Origin: an uncultured Actinomycetes bacterium
GTDB taxonomy: Bacteria > Actinomycetota > Thermoleophilia > Solirubrobacterales > 70-9
Direction: 5' to 3'
NCBI GenBank assembly: GCA_946479725.1
Contig: CAMLHB010000105.1
Coordinates: 1 to 7,903 of the forward strand
Length of the DNA: 7,903 nt
A program made the translations under genes and the position numbers. Below the pieces are notes generated by a model. It was not told where the DNA came from. It did not search any database and worked only from the letters and a program-made list of their open reading frames with translations. Positions 5,038 through 7,903 of the stretch are shown in pieces. Every line of letters starts with the position of its first letter. The first letter of the stretch is position 1.

Positions 5038-5625
5038 ATGGCTCGTCGCTCACTGAAGCCGCAGCTGAACCAGATCCGCGCCTGGGTGCAACAGGGGCGG
5101 ACCGACGCCTGGATCGCCCACCAGCTGGAGATCAGCGCCGGTGAGCTGCGCGAGTTCCGCAAGCAGTACGACCTTTCGGCCGACGACGAGAACGCCGGCG
5201 CCAGCGAAATCGACCTCCGCGACGAGATCGAAGCGGAGATCGAAGCCGCAACCGAGGCCGAGGAAGCCGAAAAGGCCGAGCAGGGCGAGAGCGAGGCCGA
5301 GGGCGACGAGGACGAGGAGCGCGAGGAGCGGGCCGAGGGCGGCAGCGGCTCCGGGCGCAAACGCCGTCGCCGACGCGGCCGCCGCGGCGGGCGCAGTCGG
5401 CGCAAAGAGTTGGAGGCGACCTTCGACCACGGCGAGACGGATGGCTACGGCCTCTGGCTCGACGCCGCGGTCAAGGACAACCCCGTCTACGCCGAGCACT
5501 GGGCCGGCAAGCGCGACGTCACCGTCCGCATCGAGGCCGACCAGATCGTCATCCGCCGCGCCGGCGAGCCGCAGCAGGATTCGGGCTCGAACGGCAACGG
5601 CGAGTCCGACGACTCAGACGAGTAG
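5038..5625 (+). CDS. HTH-like / acidic / Arg-rich four-part protein, unknown function
   Basis: A 195-residue protein I cannot assign to a named family. Its parts in order are: residues 1-45, a helix-turn-helix-like segment (IRAWVQQGRTDAWIAHQLEI at 13-32, then a further helix) resembling small DNA-binding domains of the resolvase or sigma-like kind; residues 48-100, a strongly acidic Glu/Ala block, probably helical; residues 107-123, an Arg/Gly cluster (RKRRRRRGRRGGRSRRK); residues 125-174, a compact domain with GYGLWLDAAVKDNPVYAEHW (136-155) and a beta-like VTVRIEADQIVIRR ending; and an acidic Ser/Asp/Glu tail. The layout suggests a nucleic-acid-binding protein whose acidic block could shield or mimic nucleic acid, or bind a basic partner. 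ATG 5038 is the first start; TAGACT lies just upstream and no Shine-Dalgarno is seen. Its TAG is 6 nt from the stop of the convergent 107-residue gene. The length is real coding: the acidic and basic blocks do not create stops or shifts. Confidence 0.75.
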   Translation: MARRSLKPQLNQIRAWVQQGRTDAWIAHQLEISAGELREFRKQYDLSADDENAGASEIDLRDEIEAEIEAATEAEEAEKAEQGESEAEGDEDEEREERAEGGSGSGRKRRRRRGRRGGRSRRKELEATFDHGETDGYGLWLDAAVKDNPVYAEHWAGKRDVTVRIEADQIVIRRAGEPQQDSGSNGNGESDDSDE

Positions 5626-5631
5626 CCGCGC

Positions 5632-5955
5632 TCAGACCGGCAACTGCCGGCCGCCGGCGAAATCCATAGCTCCACGTAGGTAGAGCCAGAAGGCTGCATC
5701 CGTCAGCGCCTGCGCTTCTCCCTCGATCGCCGGGGCGGCGTCGAAGACCAGCTGCTGGGCCCAGTCGGTGCCCTGGCCGTAGAGCTCGGCCAGTTCGTTG
5801 GCGGTGAAGGTGGGGCCGATGCGGCGCCGCAGCTCGTCCCGGATCGCGTCGACGACCCGGTCGGCCAGCAGCCGCTCGCGCGGGTCCTCGATCGCCTGCA
5901 GAGCGCGTCGCCCCTCCTCCCACTGGAAGAGCGCGTTTTCGAGCGGATAGGCCAC
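5632..5955 (-). CDS. 107-residue conserved-looking protein of unknown function
   Basis: I do not recognise a family. The 107 residues look alpha-helical: a first helix with aromatic residues (ALFQWEEGRRAL, 8-19), a charged helix (DPRERLLADRVVDAIRDELR, 24-43), then GPTFTANELAELYGQGTDW (47-65), which resembles a small recognition helix with a capping turn, and a C-terminal helix with LTDAAFWLYLRGAMDFAGG (84-102). No signal peptide, Cys or catalytic pattern is seen. A soluble cytoplasmic protein is likely. The start is GTG 5955, with no Shine-Dalgarno but TAACCT exactly 6 nt upstream. It lies 33 nt after the stop of the large membrane glycosyltransferase, with an 11-bp hairpin between them, so it may be transcribed separately. 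It converges with the 195-residue gene with a 6-nt gap. Confidence 0.75.
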   Translation of the reverse strand: MAYPLENALFQWEEGRRALQAIEDPRERLLADRVVDAIRDELRRRIGPTFTANELAELYGQGTDWAQQLVFDAAPAIEGEAQALTDAAFWLYLRGAMDFAGGRQLPV

Positions 5956-5961
5956 GCGCCG

Positions 5962-5967
5962 AGGTTA
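5962..5967 (-). promoter_or_regulatory. Candidate -10 element (TAACCT) of a leaderless promoter
   Basis: On the minus strand TAACCT is followed by six bases (CGGCGC) and GTG 5955. The block GGGTAACCTCGG differs by one base from GGGTATCCTCGG before ATG 3117, and the spacing is identical. The hairpin at 5969-6000 occupies the place where a -35 would be. Confidence 0.45.
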
Positions 5968-5968
5968 C

Positions 5969-6000
5969 CCGGCCGCCTGCGCGGGCAATCAGGCGGCCGG
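5969..6000 (-). terminator. 11-bp GC hairpin at the end of the glycosyltransferase gene
   Basis: CCGGCCGCCTG (5969-5979) and CAGGCGGCCGG (5990-6000) are perfect inverted copies around a 10-nt loop. On the minus strand the upstream arm covers the last codons and part of the TGA of the glycosyltransferase gene. No T tract follows, so it could be a T-poor terminator, an RNA-processing or stability element, or a protein-binding palindrome. Confidence 0.5.
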
Positions 6001-7903
6001 CGTCTGCGGGATCTCGCGCAGCGGCGCGTTGGCCTTGCCGCAGCCGACCGGGTCCAGCTCCCCCTGAACCTTCCAGACGGTGACCTGGCCGCTGCGGAGG
6101 ACCGGCCGCACGGCCCGCTCCCCTCGCAGCCAGCGCGCCTCCGGCGAGGGGACCGGTTCGCCCGGGTGAAGGAAGTTGAGGAAGGGGGCGGTGACGAGGT
6201 AGTTGAGGTCGGCCTCGTTCACTGCCTGGCGGAAGGCGGCGCAGGTCGGCAGCGCGTTGAAGGCGCCGTGCGGGCCCGCTTCGCCGAGGTAGCGGACGCG
6301 GTTGCTGAGGTCGGTCCCGTAGAAGCCGTAGCCGGCGAAGCCGGCGGTCGTCCCGGCCAGGCCGATGCGGGTGTCCTTCACCCCCCGCGCCCAGCGGTAG
6401 GCGCTGTTCAGGTCCATGCCGGGGATCTGGTCGCTCTTCGGGCCGGCGTTGGCGAAGCGGTTCTCCAGGTAGTGCCGCTGCAGCGGGTAGCCGATCGCGA
6501 GCAGGCAGAGGGCGAGCCCGGCGGCCCCAGCGGTCAGCGCCGGGCCGACGCCGCGGTTGCGCAGGTAAAGCAGCAGCGCCGGCGCCAGGACAACCAGCAG
6601 GACCAGGACGAAGGCGAAGACGCGTCCTTTGTCGTGGAGGGCTTCGTCGGGCCGGTTGGTGACGAGGAAGACGAGGACGAGCGCCCCGATCAGGCCCCAC
6701 TGACGCCGCGGCGTGTCGAGCCAACGGTCGAGCGGCAGCAGCACGATCCCCGCCAGCAGGGCGGGGATGACGTAGCGGATGTTGATCCCGAAACCGACCG
6801 GTTCCCCCTCGGCGCCGGCGGCGCTGAGCGGCGTGAAGAGGTAGGCGAGGGCGCCGAAGAGGGCGACGGCGCCGACCCAGCAGACGATCCGGTCGCGCCC
6901 GCGCAAGAGGGCCAGCAGCGCCGCCGCAACCGCGCCGAAGACAACCAGCGGCCAGAGCGCCCCGAAGGCCTCGTGCAGGCCGGGACCGAAGTACTCGCGC
7001 CAGACCCCGGTGTCGGTCGCGTAGTGGACGATCGCGAAGTCCGGCCGCCCTTCCTGCAACCGCTCCGGATGCGGCAGCGAAATCGGCCCCAGTTTCTCCA
7101 CCTCGGGGATCGGATTGCCGGCCACCGCCAAGTTCCGCAGGTACCAAAACGCCCCACCCGCCAGCGCCGCCAAGAACCACCACCCGGCCGCCCCCCAGCG
7201 CCGCCCCTGCGGCGACAGCACCACCACGGCAACCGTCAGCGCACCTGCCATCGCCAGGCCCGTGACCCGCGTGCCCGCCGCCAACCCGGCCGCGAGCCCC
7301 GCCGCCGCAAGAGCCCAACGATCCATACCGAACCGTGAACCGATTTCTCCCCGCATACCGGGGACACCCCGCCCGAGGTGTTGCCAGGCCTCGACCAAGA
7401 TCGCGATCGAAGCCAGCAGCAGCGCGGCGGCCATCAAGTCGTTCTTGGCGGCACCAGGGTCCCTCACCACCAGCGTGTGGCACTCGAGGAGAATCGCGGC
7501 GGCGATCACCGTCGTAGCTCCCCGCCCATACGGCCGCCCGACGCAGTACGCAGCCAGGAAAGCCACCCCCAACCAGCCGAAGTTCAGGAACAGACTCAGC
7601 GTGTCCCGCCCCGTCAGCAGGATCCCCACCCCATGCAACAACTCCGAGTTCTGCGGATAGAACCAGTTCGTGAAGACCGTCTCCACGTGATGCATCCCCA
7701 CCACGCTGTGCGTCTGCACCATGTCGACCGCGAACGGCAGGTGGTACCAGAGGCTGTCGAAGTTGAAGACCCCCCGATCCCAAGCGTGCTGCGCCGTAAC
7801 CCCCCAGCTGAACACCGTGGCGGCGATCACCGCCCACATCACGAGCGTTAGCGGGCCGGCGGGTCCTGTCGCCGATTTGGTCCCACCATCCCTGCGCTGC
7901 AGT
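5989..7903 (-). CDS. Multi-span GT-C-type membrane glycosyltransferase, 5' end outside window
   Basis: An integral membrane protein with about ten or more hydrophobic spans, resembling the GT-C/PMT_2-like glycosyltransferases that use polyprenyl-phosphate sugars at the outer face of the membrane. Numbered from GTG 7842 (617 residues), the signs are: FNFDSLWYHLPFA (26-38) with the acidic D29 expected in the first external loop; YPQNSELLHG (62-71); KNDLMAAALLLA (133-144); TRVTGLA (191-197); WYLRNLAVAGNPIPE (233-247); and RYVIPALLAG (356-365). Residues 470-617 form a non-membrane C-terminal region, likely external, with C534 and C601 as a possible disulfide. GTG 7842 or ATG 7839 has no Shine-Dalgarno, and the frame continues open to the window edge, reading PAGPLTLV straight into the first span. 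The true start is therefore probably beyond 7903 and more N-terminal spans are expected. Donor and acceptor cannot be told; arabinosyl-, mannosyl- or wall-glycan transfer are all possible. Confidence 0.8.
   Translation of the reverse strand, partial: LQRRDGGTKSATGPAGPLTLVMWAVIAATVFSWGVTAQHAWDRGVFNFDSLWYHLPFAVDMVQTHSVVGMHHVETVFTNWFYPQNSELLHGVGILLTGRDTLSLFLNFGWLGVAFLAAYCVGRPYGRGATTVIAAAILLECHTLVVRDPGAAKNDLMAAALLLASIAILVEAWQHLGRGVPGMRGEIGSRFGMDRWALAAAGLAAGLAAGTRVTGLAMAGALTVAVVVLSPQGRRWGAAGWWFLAALAGGAFWYLRNLAVAGNPIPEVEKLGPISLPHPERLQEGRPDFAIVHYATDTGVWREYFGPGLHEAFGALWPLVVFGAVAAALLALLRGRDRIVCWVGAVALFGALAYLFTPLSAAGAEGEPVGFGINIRYVIPALLAGIVLLPLDRWLDTPRRQWGLIGALVLVFLVTNRPDEALHDKGRVFAFVLVLLVVLAPALLLYLRNRGVGPALTAGAAGLALCLLAIGYPLQRHYLENRFANAGPKSDQIPGMDLNSAYRWARGVKDTRIGLAGTTAGFAGYGFYGTDLSNRVRYLGEAGPHGAFNALPTCAAFRQAVNEADLNYLVTAPFLNFLHPGEPVPSPEARWLRGERAVRPVLRSGQVTVWKVQGELDPVGCGKANAPLREIPQTPAA

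Noticed and set aside
5637..5650. CCGGC-AACT-GCCGG hairpin as a terminator for the 195-residue gene
   Set aside because: The stem is only five base pairs with no T tract and lies within the coding end of the convergent gene; such short stems are common in GC-rich DNA.
5549..7837. 762-residue minus-strand open frame overlapping the glycosyltransferase
   Set aside because: It is Arg/Gly/Ala-rich without family motifs and spans three annotated genes; the other frame has clear membrane spans and GT-C motifs.

Overview
The window is very GC-rich, with dense, mostly G/C-ending codons, short intergenic gaps, several starts without a Shine-Dalgarno sequence, and protein families typical of high-GC Gram-positive bacteria. 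It most resembles a deep-branching actinobacterium of the Thermoleophilia/Solirubrobacterales kind. That placement is inference from style and gene content; no marker gene is present. I see no rRNA, tRNA, CRISPR array, IS element or phage gene.

Layout. (1) Positions 1-365, + strand: the end of a Pro/Ala/Glu-rich low-complexity tail, interrupted by an in-frame TAA, converging on the next block. (2) Positions 3117-373, - strand: a compact four-gene block. It holds a zinc-ribbon rhomboid-fold membrane protein that has lost its catalytic residues, a 112-residue helical protein of unknown function, a UPF0173-type metallo-beta-lactamase-fold hydrolase, and an R2-like ligand-binding oxidase (R2lox). 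The last three are joined by TGATG stop/start overlaps, so they are probably translated together. (3) Positions 3202-5625, + strand: a class I (DhnA/FbaB-type) fructose-bisphosphate aldolase followed by tandem hairpins, a membrane-anchored or secreted thermonuclease-family nuclease, a 79-residue basic single-span membrane protein, and a 195-residue protein with a helix-turn-helix-like N-terminus, an acidic block, an Arg block and a small C-terminal domain. (4) Positions 7903-5632, - strand: a large multi-span GT-C-type membrane glycosyltransferase, whose 5' end lies outside the window, followed by a 107-residue unrecognised protein.

Working together. The clearest functional unit is the UPF0173 hydrolase plus R2lox pair with its small helical partner. 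A metallo-hydrolase and a Mn/Fe oxidase with a lipid-type ligand pocket, translated together, suggest a shared substrate or redox-repair pathway, but the substrate is not visible. The aldolase is central metabolism. The nuclease and the glycosyltransferase act at or outside the membrane.

The most striking non-coding signal is a shared start architecture. Three genes without a Shine-Dalgarno sequence (starts 3117, 2335 and 5955, all - strand) each have TAnnCT exactly 6 nt before the start codon. A fourth (start 5038, + strand) has TAGACT 9 nt before it. This fits -10 promoter elements firing at or next to the start codon, i.e. leaderless mRNAs.
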